Assembly: GCA_002298145.1 (NCBI GenBank)
Contig: DBMP01000015.1
Span: forward strand, 186,001 to 250,000
Direction: 5' to 3'
Length of the DNA stretch: 64,000 bases
Source of the DNA: Spartobacteria bacterium UBA695
Lineage (GTDB): Bacteria > Verrucomicrobiota > Verrucomicrobiia > Chthoniobacterales > Chthoniobacteraceae
Shown here: piece by piece, positions 26,609 to 35,034 of the stretch
How positions within the stretch are numbered: the stretch's first letter is position 1
Layout: each line of letters begins with the position of its first letter
Notes under the pieces: generated by a model
Seen by the model: the letters and a program-made list of their open reading frames with translations, nothing else
Databases searched by the model: none
What the model was told of the DNA's origin: nothing
Program-made: the position numbers and the translations under genes

Positions 26609-27474
26609 GCCAAAACGCCAAACTCGGTTTTGAAATGCAGAAACTTCGACTCCCTCTGACCGACATTCTGCCCGTGCGCCAGATCGTTGAGCCCGAAAAG
26701 AAAATCACGCGATACCGGGCCATATTGAATTCCATCAAAGAGGTGGGTCTTATTGAGCCGCTGATCGTTTACAAAAAGGGAGCGCTCTATTTCCTCCTGG
26801 ATGGGCACCTGCGCTATTCCGCATTGAAAAAAATTGGAGAAACAGAGGCGGACTGCCTGCTTTCAACCGACGACGAAAGTTTCACCTACAACGCCCGCAT
26901 CAGCCGTGTCACGGCGATCCAGGAACACGCGATGATTTCGAAGGCGGTGAAATCCGGCGTGTCGCCGTCGCGCATCGCAGCCTCGCTGAACCTCGAAATC
27001 TCCTATGTGCTCTCGGTCATCAATCTTCTCAATGGCATTCATCCGGACGCCATCGAGTTGCTCAAGGATAAACCGATTACTCACAGTGCCGTGGCTTTGC
27101 TCAAGCGGGTGAGTAGCTTCCGCCAAATCGAAATGGCCGAACTGATGACCGGTGCGAATAATTACTCCACGGGATATGTGAAGGCGCTGATTATGGGAAC
27201 GCCGCAGGATCAGATGGTGCGCCCCGACAAGCCAAAGATAAAAGCGAAACTATCTCCCGAAGAACAGGCCCGGATGGAACAGGAGATGGCCACGCTGGAA
27301 CGTGATTTCAGAGCATCGGAGGATGATTACGGGCAAAACATGCTCAATCTAACTTTTGCCAAGAGCTACCTTAAGAAGCTGTTGAAAAACGCCAAAGTGA
27401 CCCGCTTTCTAAGCACGCGGCACCCGGAAATATTCAGCGAGTTTGAAAACATTTCCCAGATAGAGTCTTTGTAA
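26605..27474 (+). CDS. RepB/ParB-like plasmid-partition protein (second, divergent copy)
   Basis: 289 residues, same overall layout as the preceding gene but clearly diverged: ParB N-domain with S-I-K-E-V-G-L-I-E-P-L-I and D-G-H-L-R-Y-S-A-L, helix-turn-helix near 125-150 (G-V-S-P-S-R-I-A-A-S-L), and a charged C-terminal helix pair. It ends the recombinase operon. Two paralogues might form a heteromer or bind different sites; this is inference. Confidence 0.88.
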   Translation: MSQNAKLGFEMQKLRLPLTDILPVRQIVEPEKKITRYRAILNSIKEVGLIEPLIVYKKGALYFLLDGHLRYSALKKIGETEADCLLSTDDESFTYNARISRVTAIQEHAMISKAVKSGVSPSRIAASLNLEISYVLSVINLLNGIHPDAIELLKDKPITHSAVALLKRVSSFRQIEMAELMTGANNYSTGYVKALIMGTPQDQMVRPDKPKIKAKLSPEEQARMEQEMATLERDFRASEDDYGQNMLNLTFAKSYLKKLLKNAKVTRFLSTRHPEIFSEFENISQIESL

Positions 27475-27485
27475 AACTCCCGGAT

Positions 27486-28523
27486 CTATTTGGGCTGGCA
27501 ATCCCGGCAGAGGATTTTCTTGCCGAACCGTTCGCTGTTGAACCGGCAGAAAGCGATGACGCTGCTGGGCACGCTCGCTCCGCATTGATCGCATTTCGGA
27601 TCAGGGGCGAAACTCTGGCATTTCCGGCACAGCATGGCGTCTCCGAAGCGTTTTTTGTTGAAGCGACAAAATGCCACGGTCTTGGAATCCAGAATCTCGC
27701 CGCAATTTTGGCATTTTGTCACCGTGGGCGCAGGGGATACCTTGTGCTTTTCAGGAGAGACGCGGGCCGTGCGTGCCGCAAGGGGAGCAGGAGGGCACGG
27801 GGCTGCCGTTATGCCGAATTTTGCGGCATAATCGAATTGTGCTGGGCGATGGTGAAGCAGGAGCGCATTCGCAAACTGCCTGAGGGTATCCGTTGAAACC
27901 CATTTTGTAAGGCTAAGGAGATCTGAACCGCTCAGTTGGTCGGCCCATTCGTCCATTCGCTTCGAAAACATGTCCATCTTGATGATTTGGTCAGACCCGG
28001 TGTTGCGGGCGACGTTGCATTCCGGGGGAACGAGAACCCATTGATGGAATACCGGCTCGATGGAAAAGCCGAGGCGTTTCGGCGTCAGGCCGAGATCCTT
28101 GATCAAGGAACTAAGCACCTCGATATGCCGCTTGTTTTGCTCTACTGGGGAGGCCATGCCCTTCCAACCGTAGCGGGTTTTAACCTCAAATTCTTCCTGA
28201 TCCGTGATCCGCAGAGCGGTGCTGATGTTTTTGCTTTCGATGACGAAGATGTAGAACATTCGGTTGACGAGCAGATGATCGATCTGGGCCACCCGTCCCT
28301 CATGTTCGATCCGCAGGTCGTGGATGACTGCAAAGTTCTTGGAATTCTGATACCGGAAATTGATGTGGTAGGCGGCTTGTTGCTCTCCCCTGCGGCCCGC
28401 CTGCATGGCTACAATCTCGTCCTCGATCAATTCCTTTTGCTTGGGCGTCAGAGACGAACTGAACCGCAGACGTTCCAGTTCGCCGATCATCGGCTGAATG
28501 TCATCCTTTTCTTTAATCAGCAT
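27486..28523 (-). CDS. NERD-domain protein with C-terminal zinc ribbons
   Basis: 345 residues. The NERD (nuclease-related) domain spans about 40-160: G-R-R-G-E, V-I-H-D-L-R, Q-I-D-H-L-L-V and F-V-I-E-S-K-N, the last two carrying the catalytic-type D and E-x-K residues. Two CxxC-based units near 265-345 (C-Q-N-C, C-R-K-C, C-D-Q-C, C-R-D-C) plus a repeated F-C-R-F-N motif look like tandem zinc ribbons. NERD proteins are thought to act on DNA and are common in accessory DNA; substrate unknown. Convergent with the RepB gene. Confidence 0.85.
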   Translation of the reverse strand: MLIKEKDDIQPMIGELERLRFSSSLTPKQKELIEDEIVAMQAGRRGEQQAAYHINFRYQNSKNFAVIHDLRIEHEGRVAQIDHLLVNRMFYIFVIESKNISTALRITDQEEFEVKTRYGWKGMASPVEQNKRHIEVLSSLIKDLGLTPKRLGFSIEPVFHQWVLVPPECNVARNTGSDQIIKMDMFSKRMDEWADQLSGSDLLSLTKWVSTDTLRQFANALLLHHRPAQFDYAAKFGITAAPCPPAPLAARTARVSPEKHKVSPAPTVTKCQNCGEILDSKTVAFCRFNKKRFGDAMLCRKCQSFAPDPKCDQCGASVPSSVIAFCRFNSERFGKKILCRDCQPK

Positions 28524-28559
28524 GCGTCCTGTTATACCGAGAGATGTCGGGTGGCGCGG

Positions 28560-29039
28560 TCATAGGGCGGCTTTCTTCTGTTGGAGAGTGCTCCATAGGG
28601 ACAGGTAGTAGTCCCCAGCCAGGATTAGCAATTCGTGGAATTGGCCTCGGGTGATCAGGTGCAGGCTGCCGTCGAGCAACTTGATTGTCACGGGTTGGTC
28701 ACCATACTGGCAGAAAGCCCGTGCCCTTTTGCGCTGAGCTTGCATCGCCTTTTGTTGCTGATATTCCCGACGAGATGGAGCCACCTCGATTCGCCCTTTA
28801 TCGGCATCGGCCCGTAACTTCTCCCGCGCGCTGGCAATTTCGTCTTCTGAGAGTGCTAAGGCGGCAGCATACGCCCTCACGGCCTCTTGGCGTTTGCGGG
28901 TGTGAAGGGAATAATTGAAGTGTGGAATGACGCCCTCCAAATCGGAGGGAACTCGACGGCGAAAATACCAGATGCCGTTGCGTTGGCGGAGATACATTTC
29001 GGGCTTATCCACGCCGGGTTGTGTAACAGCATGTGTCAC
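28560..29039 (-). CDS. stand-alone integrase arm-domain-like protein (DUF6538-type), likely remnant
   Basis: 159 residues from GTG 29039. Residues about 15-65 (Y-L-R-Q-R-N-G-I-W-Y-F-R-R-R-V-P) match the N-terminal domain that many tyrosine integrases use to bind arm sites. The catalytic R...HxxR...Y part is absent and the C-terminal 60 residues are unrelated. It sits beside the left attachment repeat, so it may be the remnant of an earlier element in the same tRNA gene. It could also be a functional DNA-binding partner of the NERD gene 36 bp downstream. Confidence 0.7.
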   Translation of the reverse strand: MTHAVTQPGVDKPEMYLRQRNGIWYFRRRVPSDLEGVIPHFNYSLHTRKRQEAVRAYAAALALSEDEIASAREKLRADADKGRIEVAPSRREYQQQKAMQAQRKRARAFCQYGDQPVTIKLLDGSLHLITRGQFHELLILAGDYYLSLWSTLQQKKAAL

Positions 29040-29084
29040 AGTTTTCCAGTCGTAAACCCTTGAGAAATCAAGAGTTGGTTCATT

Positions 29085-29109
29085 GCCAGTTCTTTGCGTA
29101 AGAACTGGC
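29085..29109 (-). terminator. original tRNA-Asp downstream hairpin, now displaced
   Basis: A perfect 10-bp stem GCCAGTTCTT/AAGAACTGGC (29085-29094 and 29100-29109) with a 5-nt loop. Its right arm enters the attachment repeat (TGGC, the tRNA CCA end). Before island entry it would have followed tRNA-Asp directly. Confidence 0.6.
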
Positions 29110-29129
29110 GGAGTCTACGGGGCTCGAAC
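29106..29129. repeat. left attachment repeat (att)
   Basis: A 24-bp copy of the tRNA-Asp 3' end, cut off after the T-arm: tRNA identity stops at 29129. The exact matching copy is 40243-40266, in the intact tRNA gene. Confidence 0.92.
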
Positions 29130-29250
29130 ATGTAGGCAAGAGTAAATGTCAAAAAACACGAAAAACGGCACCAAACCTTGTAATTAAGCTGATTATAGAG
29201 ATGTTCCCGCCATCGTTTCGGCTTGCAGATTCTCGCAAATTCTGACAAAA

Positions 29251-29272
29251 ATTTGTCATGCTTTGTCATGCA
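29251..29272. repeat. tandem TTTGTCATGC pair, left end
   Basis: Two head-to-tail TTTGTCATGC units. The same pair with one extra T occurs at 40151-40173, the other end of the island. They lie about 120 bp and 70 bp inside the attachment repeats, where integrase arm-type sites are expected. The integrase start codon (29258) lies inside the left pair, so arm binding could also control integrase expression. Confidence 0.75.
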
Positions 29273-30532
29273 TCCCGCAAGAAGAAAAAAGCCCTTTCTG
29301 TAAAGGTGGGAAACATCGCTCTTCCTATCTACAAGGGAATGATTCGGGGGCGGGTGCGCTATACCATATCCTACCGTGAGGCAGGGGAGAGGAAGAGGGA
29401 GACATTTGCAACGGAGGATGCAGCGCGTGCGCGGGCCGAGGAAATCGCCGTCAAAATCGAAAACGGCCAACGAGACGTGCTGACCCTAACGGGAACAGAT
29501 AAGGAATCTTATGCGCTGGCAGTTCGGGAATTGGAAGCAACAGGGGTTCCCCTGCTTACCGCCGTGCGTGAATACATTGCCGCATCCAAGATTTTACAGG
29601 GAGGCTCTCTATTGGCGGCAGCAAAGGACTACGCCAGGAGAAAAACAGGGATTACGCCCCGATTGGTTCCCGAACTTGTAGAGGAATTTTTGGAGAAGCA
29701 GAAAAAGGACGGGGCACGCATCCGCTATTTGCAGAGCCTTCGGAGCCATCTACGCCGCTTTGCCAAGCATTTCCACACGAATATCTCCTCAGTGACAACC
29801 ACGGTCATTGATGATTGGCTCCGAGAGACGAAGGGCACCCCCCGCACCCGCAATAACATGCGCGGATCAGTGATTACGCTTTTCAGTTATGCCCGAGATC
29901 ATGGGTTTCTTCCTAAAGGATTCCCCACCGAAGCCGATGCCGTTCCGAAGGCCAAAGATAGAGGAGGAGACATTGGGTTTCTCACCCCGGCCCAGCTTTC
30001 AAAGCTGCTCTTTCCATCCGAAGAAGAGATTGCTGCAAAAACGGAAGTTCCAGAAGAGGCACGGCTCTATTTTGCGCTAGGGGCGTTTACGGGCATCCGT
30101 AGTGCTGAACTTGTCCGGTTGACTTGGGATGCGGTGAATGTGGCGCGTGGATACATAGAGGTTGGCAAAAACCGCGCCAAGACAGCCACGCGCCGTCTAG
30201 TTCCCATTCACTCAAACTTAACGCCATGGCTTCAGCCATTTGCGGGACGGCAAGGGAAACTGTTTACGGGCGAAAAGGCATCTGCGCGGGCTATTGCCTA
30301 TGCCAAACAGAAGGGAATTAAATGGCCGCAGAACTGCTTGCGCCACAGCTATGCCACCTACCGCTTAGCGGTTACACAGGATGCCGCAAAAGTCGCGCTG
30401 GAGATGGGTAATAGCCCTTCCATGCTATTCCAGCATTACCGCGAGTTGGCGACACCAGAAGATGCCGCAACATGGTTTGGAATTAAACCAGACGCCCCGG
30501 TAAACGTAATCCCCATGAAAGGAGCCGCATGA
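29258..30532 (+). CDS. tyrosine integrase, N-x-L-R-H subtype
   Basis: 424 residues. Core-binding domain about 135-225, catalytic domain about 240-400 with Arg281 in T-G-I-R-S-A-E, a Lys near 304, Arg362 in N-C-L-R-H-S, and nucleophile Tyr394 in F-Q-H-Y-R-E-L. The usual HxxR histidine is Asn359, and the usual H/W of L-G-H is Asn385 in M-G-N-S; such N-variants form a recognisable integrase subgroup. Adjacent to the left attachment repeat, so it is the likely island integrase. Its stop overlaps the next start (ATGA). Confidence 0.93.
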   Translation: MLCHASRKKKKALSVKVGNIALPIYKGMIRGRVRYTISYREAGERKRETFATEDAARARAEEIAVKIENGQRDVLTLTGTDKESYALAVRELEATGVPLLTAVREYIAASKILQGGSLLAAAKDYARRKTGITPRLVPELVEEFLEKQKKDGARIRYLQSLRSHLRRFAKHFHTNISSVTTTVIDDWLRETKGTPRTRNNMRGSVITLFSYARDHGFLPKGFPTEADAVPKAKDRGGDIGFLTPAQLSKLLFPSEEEIAAKTEVPEEARLYFALGAFTGIRSAELVRLTWDAVNVARGYIEVGKNRAKTATRRLVPIHSNLTPWLQPFAGRQGKLFTGEKASARAIAYAKQKGIKWPQNCLRHSYATYRLAVTQDAAKVALEMGNSPSMLFQHYRELATPEDAATWFGIKPDAPVNVIPMKGAA

Positions 30533-31308
30533 AAGCACTACAAGTGCCCCAAGGGGTTCCCTATGGGAAAACCGTTGGGCAAGTTCGGAGGGAAAATCCC
30601 GATTTAATAACGGCCCTTTCATGGAAAACCGCTCCCCCATGTGTTCCAAAGCAAGAGGGGTTGCTGGGAGTCTTTGCAGCAAGCGCAACCCGTCCATGCC
30701 CCGAACTATCCGACCTCGTTATCAAACGGGAGGTATCCGTTGACGAAGCAAGAGCGGTTTACAGCTCATGGATTCATGCCCAGCACCAGATGCGAAAATT
30801 GCTCATTCAAAACAATCTTTCCCCAGATGCGAGGAACGAAATGCTGGCTTTGCTTAGGCATGATTATTGGTCTTTGGAAGGTTCTCTATCCACGGGGCAG
30901 AACCTCAAGAGGTTGGCTGAGGATATAGAGCATATTGAGCAAAGTGGATTCAAGATTACATCCTCCGAAATGCACACGCTGCTCTCTGGCCCGTTGCGTG
31001 GAAAGGATAGATCGGTGCGAATGTGGCTTGTCGATTTCTGGATCAAGCAGGAGGACGAATCCACGCCCCCCTTGTGCATGTGCACAGATGGATTGCTTGA
31101 TGAATTGGTCAAACAGCGACAGGTCGCCTTTTCCCTCAATGGTGGCGGTGCCCCCGAATGGGAAAACCCACCCGTTGGGGAATTGCTAAGGAAGGCAATC
31201 AGCCGATTAGGGCTGGAACGCGCATCCATCCGGATTGATGTAAAATCCCGAAAGAGAAAGGCTCCCCTGCCTCCTATCCGAAAAAGCAAAAACTCCCATC
31301 TTCCGTGA
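30529..31308 (+). CDS. hypothetical island protein coupled to the integrase
   Basis: 259 residues, ATGA-overlapped with the integrase gene. Mostly helical and mixed-charge, no signal peptide or membrane segment, basic C-terminus (K-S-R-K-R-K). No family recognised. Coupling to the integrase hints at a role in integration, excision or its control, but this is inference. Confidence 0.8.
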   Translation: MKALQVPQGVPYGKTVGQVRRENPDLITALSWKTAPPCVPKQEGLLGVFAASATRPCPELSDLVIKREVSVDEARAVYSSWIHAQHQMRKLLIQNNLSPDARNEMLALLRHDYWSLEGSLSTGQNLKRLAEDIEHIEQSGFKITSSEMHTLLSGPLRGKDRSVRMWLVDFWIKQEDESTPPLCMCTDGLLDELVKQRQVAFSLNGGGAPEWENPPVGELLRKAISRLGLERASIRIDVKSRKRKAPLPPIRKSKNSHLP

Positions 31309-31358
31309 CTTTGCTATTTTTCGCTGCGTCCCCATAGGACTCAGGGAAAAAGTATTTC

Positions 31359-31586
31359 TTGGCTGGCGTGAAAGCGCAAACCCAAGAAGATACTTGCAGA
31401 TTCAATATCTCGAATGACCACGAAATATTGACGAAGGCTCAGGCTGCGAGCTTCTTGCAATGCTCGCCGCGTCAGGTCGATTATCTTCGGGGGCGCGGGC
31501 TGCCGTGGATTCGGCTAGGTGGTGAAGTCCGTTTCTTCCGTGAAGATATTTTGTCTTATTTGAAAGCCCGCAAAGTGGGCAAATAA
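31359..31586 (+). CDS. excisionase-like MerR/HTH_17 DNA-binding protein
   Basis: 75 residues from TTG 31359 (a GTG at 31368 is possible). Residues about 22-70 form the excisionase-family winged helix: L-T-K-A-Q-A-A-S-F-L, then Q-V-D-Y-L-R, L-P-W-I-R-L-G and V-R-F-F-R-E-D-I. Likely recombination directionality factor or local regulator of the island. Confidence 0.85.
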   Translation: MAGVKAQTQEDTCRFNISNDHEILTKAQAASFLQCSPRQVDYLRGRGLPWIRLGGEVRFFREDILSYLKARKVGK

Positions 31587-31627
31587 AGGCCCTGCAACGC
31601 AGGCGCTCTCAAAATCCGTAAACAATC

Positions 31628-31658
31628 AGCCCGGCGCGAGTGGTATTGCAGCCGGGCT
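31628..31658. other. hairpin upstream of the replication gene
   Basis: A perfect 8-bp stem AGCCCGGC/GCCGGGCT (31628-31635 and 31651-31658) with a 15-nt loop, 19 bp before the replication-gene start. No T-tract follows, so it is more likely a regulatory or translation-control hairpin than a terminator. Confidence 0.4.
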
Positions 31659-31676
31659 GACTAGCTAATTAAGTGT

Positions 31677-33017
31677 ATGAATTATGCCAAAAGCACCCTC
31701 CAAGCACAAGGAAATATACCAGCGCCACCCCCAGTAGAACATAGTAAAGCGGCGCATTGGTATCAGCACATTAACCGATATTGGCAAAGCTATCTCAGTG
31801 GCTCTGAGCTCAAGCTCTTGCTATACATTGTTGATGCACAGCTTGGCTGGCCAAATACCGGCCCAAAATGGATAAGCAGGCGCGGTTTCGCAAGAGGAGT
31901 AATAGGAAAAGACGGAAGGATATGGCATAGGGGAACTGGTCTTGCTGATTCAACGATAGATGCTGGACTCGCAAGCCTTGAGGATCGAAAAATCATCATC
32001 GTGGATCGGGCAAAGAAAATAGATCATACTGAGTGCCGGTATTCGATAAACCGCTATTGGGAGCCATGTAGGGCGGAGAAGCCTCCAAAAAATCCGACCC
32101 GAAATTCGGGGAAGCCACCCCGAATTTCAGACACCCCCCACCCCGAAATTCGGGGACAAAAAGAATCAAAGGGAAAGACAATCAAAAATCCAAATTGTCA
32201 CTCCCTGCCGGACCCCGACGAGTGTCAGGTTAGGGAAGACAAAGAAAAAGGCAAAAAGGCAAATAGGGAATCTCTAGTCGAGAACGCCAATCCGACTTTC
32301 CCCTATGAGGGAACAAAAACGGCGATTGATTCTGCCCTATCGGACCCAAATCCATATCCCAAGAAACTAGAGCAAATTTGGAATAATGCGCTTATCGAGA
32401 CTTTCCCGTCTCGTGTCGCAGTTCCATGGAAGGCGAAAGAGAGAGGCATGATTCGTCAGTTTTGCGAACGCCATCGTCAAGCCCCTAATCGTAACAAAGG
32501 GGCATCCTTCGGACAATTTGTTGATTGGGTGGTTCGGAATTGGCATTGCATAATGAATTCCGAGTTTTTCGGATTCACAGGAGCCCCCGAGTATCCCTCT
32601 CTACGCTTCGTGGTCTTATACGGGGATCGCTTTCTTGATGCGATGGCGAGGAGAGAAGAGATTTCAAAAGAAGGATCAATGACGACGCGAGATCGCATGA
32701 TTAGGACTTTCATAAGGTCCGGTCAAACCCGCGAAGGGGCAGAAAAGGAGGCGGACGAAAAGCTCGGGCGTTCCGATCTTCACGACAAGTTAGCAAAGGC
32801 TCAGAAAAGGCTAAAAACTGCATATGACGAGATAACGCATTTACGCAGAAACCAGACGTTTGCAGCATTAAGGCTTGCTGGAGAGATTCCAACTCCGAAA
32901 ATCGAACCACCTAAACCTACGGTAATCCGGCCCATCGAAGAGCTTGCCGTTAATTATGAGCCCACCAGTTTTCCACCGTGGGAGGAGGAGGACGACAACG
33001 ATGCGTCTGAATCGTAA
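31677..33017 (+). CDS. phage-type replication initiator-like protein
   Basis: 446 residues. The N-terminal part (about 25-125) reads as a winged-helix primary domain like phage replication proteins (W-Y-Q-H-I-N, L-S-G-S-E-L-K-L-L-L-Y-I, then G-L-A-D-S-T-I). A low-complexity linker (about 138-215) follows and is encoded by the repeats at 32098-32155. The C-terminal half is helical and Lys/Glu-rich. Identification as a replication initiator rests on this domain order and island context, not on a diagnostic catalytic motif. Confidence 0.65.
   Translation: MNYAKSTLQAQGNIPAPPPVEHSKAAHWYQHINRYWQSYLSGSELKLLLYIVDAQLGWPNTGPKWISRRGFARGVIGKDGRIWHRGTGLADSTIDAGLASLEDRKIIIVDRAKKIDHTECRYSINRYWEPCRAEKPPKNPTRNSGKPPRISDTPHPEIRGQKESKGKTIKNPNCHSLPDPDECQVREDKEKGKKANRESLVENANPTFPYEGTKTAIDSALSDPNPYPKKLEQIWNNALIETFPSRVAVPWKAKERGMIRQFCERHRQAPNRNKGASFGQFVDWVVRNWHCIMNSEFFGFTGAPEYPSLRFVVLYGDRFLDAMARREEISKEGSMTTRDRMIRTFIRSGQTREGAEKEADEKLGRSDLHDKLAKAQKRLKTAYDEITHLRRNQTFAALRLAGEIPTPKIEPPKPTVIRPIEELAVNYEPTSFPPWEEEDDNDASES
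32098..32155. repeat. iteron-like inverted-repeat cluster inside the replication gene
   Basis: Three copies of a 15-bp near-palindrome: CCCGAAATTCGGGG at 32098-32111, CCCCGAATTTC at 32118-32128 (opposite orientation, incomplete right arm), and CCCCGAAATTCGGGG at 32141-32155. The unit is CCCCGAA-N-TTCGGGG. Candidate origin of replication or regulator-binding array. Confidence 0.65.
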
Positions 33018-33097
33018 GCAGCCTTTCATTCTTCTGGCTTTACTTCGCCCCTAAGAACCGTGACTCTTACCATAGCTGGCGAGAGTCAGCTGGGGCG

Positions 33098-33242
33098 TAA
33101 GAACCCCATCCACAGCGGTTCGGTATTACCGCAAAATGCCGTCTTCTCGACCATATGGCCGGGGGGACGGCAACGTATAAAACAGGTCGTTGCCATGTGC
33201 CGCGACTGAAGGTTGTCGTGCCTATCTGTGGATGGGTTCTTA
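33098..33242. ncRNA. candidate structured RNA or DNA element, ~145 nt
   Basis: The 288-bp gap between the replication gene and the next CDS holds a long inverted repeat: an 18-nt arm 33098-33115 and a 17-nt arm 33226-33242, complementary except for one unpaired C. Between them are short stems: GCGGT/ACCGC (33115-33119, 33128-33132), GCCGTC/GACGGC (33138-33143, 33166-33171) and GGCAACG/CGTTGCC (33169-33175, 33188-33194). The last two share GGC and are mutually exclusive. No known RNA family recognised. Confidence 0.4.
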
Positions 33243-33305
33243 ACTCCCCGGTCACCTTGAGAAATCAGGGTGGCCGTTGTTTTTGGAGCATTACAGCAAC
33301 CATCC

Positions 33306-34550
33306 ATGAATACCTTGTCCCCTATTACTCTAGTCGCCTGCCTATTGGGTTTTCTTTCTGTTACCTTGGCTAAGGGTGAATCGGAAAACGCCACCGCACC
33401 AAGCACGTCCAATCCCTCCTCTGAGGTTTGCCCGACAAATCCTCCTGCGTCTGATGATCGTTTTCGAGTTGGGCAGGAGGTAACAATTCCCAATAATGCA
33501 GGACTGTTTACCAATGGTGACTTATTTCGGAAAGCCCGCGCAGAAAATGACGAGATGAAACGGAATCAAATCTGCTTGGAACTCTCCAAAGGATGCTGGG
33601 TAATTCGTGCGCCAATAAGTGCAAAGATTCTGGAAATCGATAGAGAGTCCGAAATTTGCAAAGTCGAAACAGTGCAGGATGGGGCAACTGTCCAATACTG
33701 GGTAGCGCAAGAGAAATTGGAACGCACCCGCACCGTGCAGCCCGAATTGGAAAATTTCGCCTCATCCGGCACATCTAAAGCGCCCTATGGAGCGAACGAG
33801 AGAAAACCGGCAACCGAGCCGGAACAAGTTCAACCAGCAAGTGGCCGCTCTATCGTTCAAATGCGTCTTTCCGTGAAGGAGGAAAATGGGAAATTGACAG
33901 TAGAAGGGAATACCAATTTGCCAGATGCAACAAACTTGCTGATTTGGGTGGAGGGAAACATCGCGGGAGAAGCCTATCAGGCACAAAGCAAGGTTGCCGT
34001 GGAAAATGGAAGGTTCTCCAAAGCGGGATTTTCATATCATGGGAACCCACTGCCAGCAGGAACATATAAAGTGACGGTTTCAATGGCCCCCTATGGACAG
34101 CCTCAATCAGTCAAAGCCGCAGTAGGGAAGGGCTTGGCGAACCTTAGTGGACCACTCATTAAGGAAAATGACGGCGGCGGCAAGATGGTCAAACAAGAAA
34201 CCGAAATTACTATTGGTGGGCGGAATGCTGTAGATCGGCGCGAACAAGCCGAAGATGCCAGCATCGCATACAAGGAAGATTTAATAGCCCTCTATCGGGA
34301 GTTAATGGATTTCAAAGACAGCAGGAACTTCCGCGCGTTTGGCTTTACAGAGGGAGGCAGACCAGACTGGAAGCGGCGGGCGGAAGAACTAAAGGGAAGA
34401 AGTGGTCCCACCAGCAAAGCACGGTTTGCCGCTGGGTATCTTTCGCAACTTGGACTGGAGTATGCTTTCAAAAAAGGACAAGACACAGATGTTTCCAGAT
34501 ACTGCAAGAAGGTGATTTTTGAATATACCGGAAACCTGGATGAGAATTGA
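33306..34550 (+). CDS. secreted hypothetical island protein
   Basis: 414 residues from ATG 33306, where a signal peptide begins (hydrophobic core about 8-20, cut after L-A-K or nearby). The mature part has a VGQEVTIP beta-rich stretch, a central domain with strand pattern about 190-270 (L-L-I-W-V-E-G...G-T-Y-K-V-T-V) resembling an Ig-like or carbohydrate-binding fold, and a helical charged C-terminus. No family recognised. Confidence 0.75.
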   Translation: MNTLSPITLVACLLGFLSVTLAKGESENATAPSTSNPSSEVCPTNPPASDDRFRVGQEVTIPNNAGLFTNGDLFRKARAENDEMKRNQICLELSKGCWVIRAPISAKILEIDRESEICKVETVQDGATVQYWVAQEKLERTRTVQPELENFASSGTSKAPYGANERKPATEPEQVQPASGRSIVQMRLSVKEENGKLTVEGNTNLPDATNLLIWVEGNIAGEAYQAQSKVAVENGRFSKAGFSYHGNPLPAGTYKVTVSMAPYGQPQSVKAAVGKGLANLSGPLIKENDGGGKMVKQETEITIGGRNAVDRREQAEDASIAYKEDLIALYRELMDFKDSRNFRAFGFTEGGRPDWKRRAEELKGRSGPTSKARFAAGYLSQLGLEYAFKKGQDTDVSRYCKKVIFEYTGNLDEN

Positions 34551-34599
34551 ACCAACGGCCAGCCCGGCAATTAACATGGATTTGTAATGCCCTCTCTCA

Positions 34600-34929
34600 A
34601 TGAACGCTTTGAAAAGAATCCTTTTGATTGGATGCGGGGTTGCGGTGGGAGCCTTGGCAACTGTCTCGTTGTATCATGGAAAAACCAAGCCCGGTTCTTT
34701 CCCTGTTTTGACAAAGGAAGCCAAGCCCCCCGTAGAGCGTGATGAACGCGAATTGAACGATGGGCTCCTAACCGATGAGGAGTTGGCGCAAAAAAATGCC
34801 GAAAGAGACAAGGCCGAACAAAGCCGCCAGAAGAAACGCTATTGGGAAAATACTGATGATCCCAGCATCCTAAGAAACCTTGATCGGAAGGATAGAGAGT
34901 TCTGGGGAAGCACTCCGGGGCACCGTTAG
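34600..34929 (+). CDS. small membrane-anchored hypothetical protein
   Basis: 109 residues. One N-terminal hydrophobic segment (about 6-24) is preceded by K-R; L-I-G-C at 9-12 resembles a lipobox but is very close to the N-terminus. The rest is highly charged and helical (E-E-L-A-Q-K-N-A-E-R-D-K-A-E). Same strand as, and probably co-transcribed with, the secreted protein. Confidence 0.65.
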   Translation: MNALKRILLIGCGVAVGALATVSLYHGKTKPGSFPVLTKEAKPPVERDERELNDGLLTDEELAQKNAERDKAEQSRQKKRYWENTDDPSILRNLDRKDREFWGSTPGHR

Positions 34930-35034
34930 CGTTGCTGTAAACCAACGGTTTTGTTGCGTTTCGATCAACCTTATATCACATTGACGATTAACAGGTTACG
35001 CAGTAATATAAGCGCGTTTCAATCAACGCATCTT

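Noticed and set aside
29036..29470. A minus-strand ORF overlapping the island integrase start
   Set aside because: It crosses the attachment repeat and the integrase 5' end, where the plus frame has the conserved protein.
32098..32155. CRISPR array
   Set aside because: The repeats are palindromic, only three, with short unequal spacing inside a coding gene; no cas genes are present.
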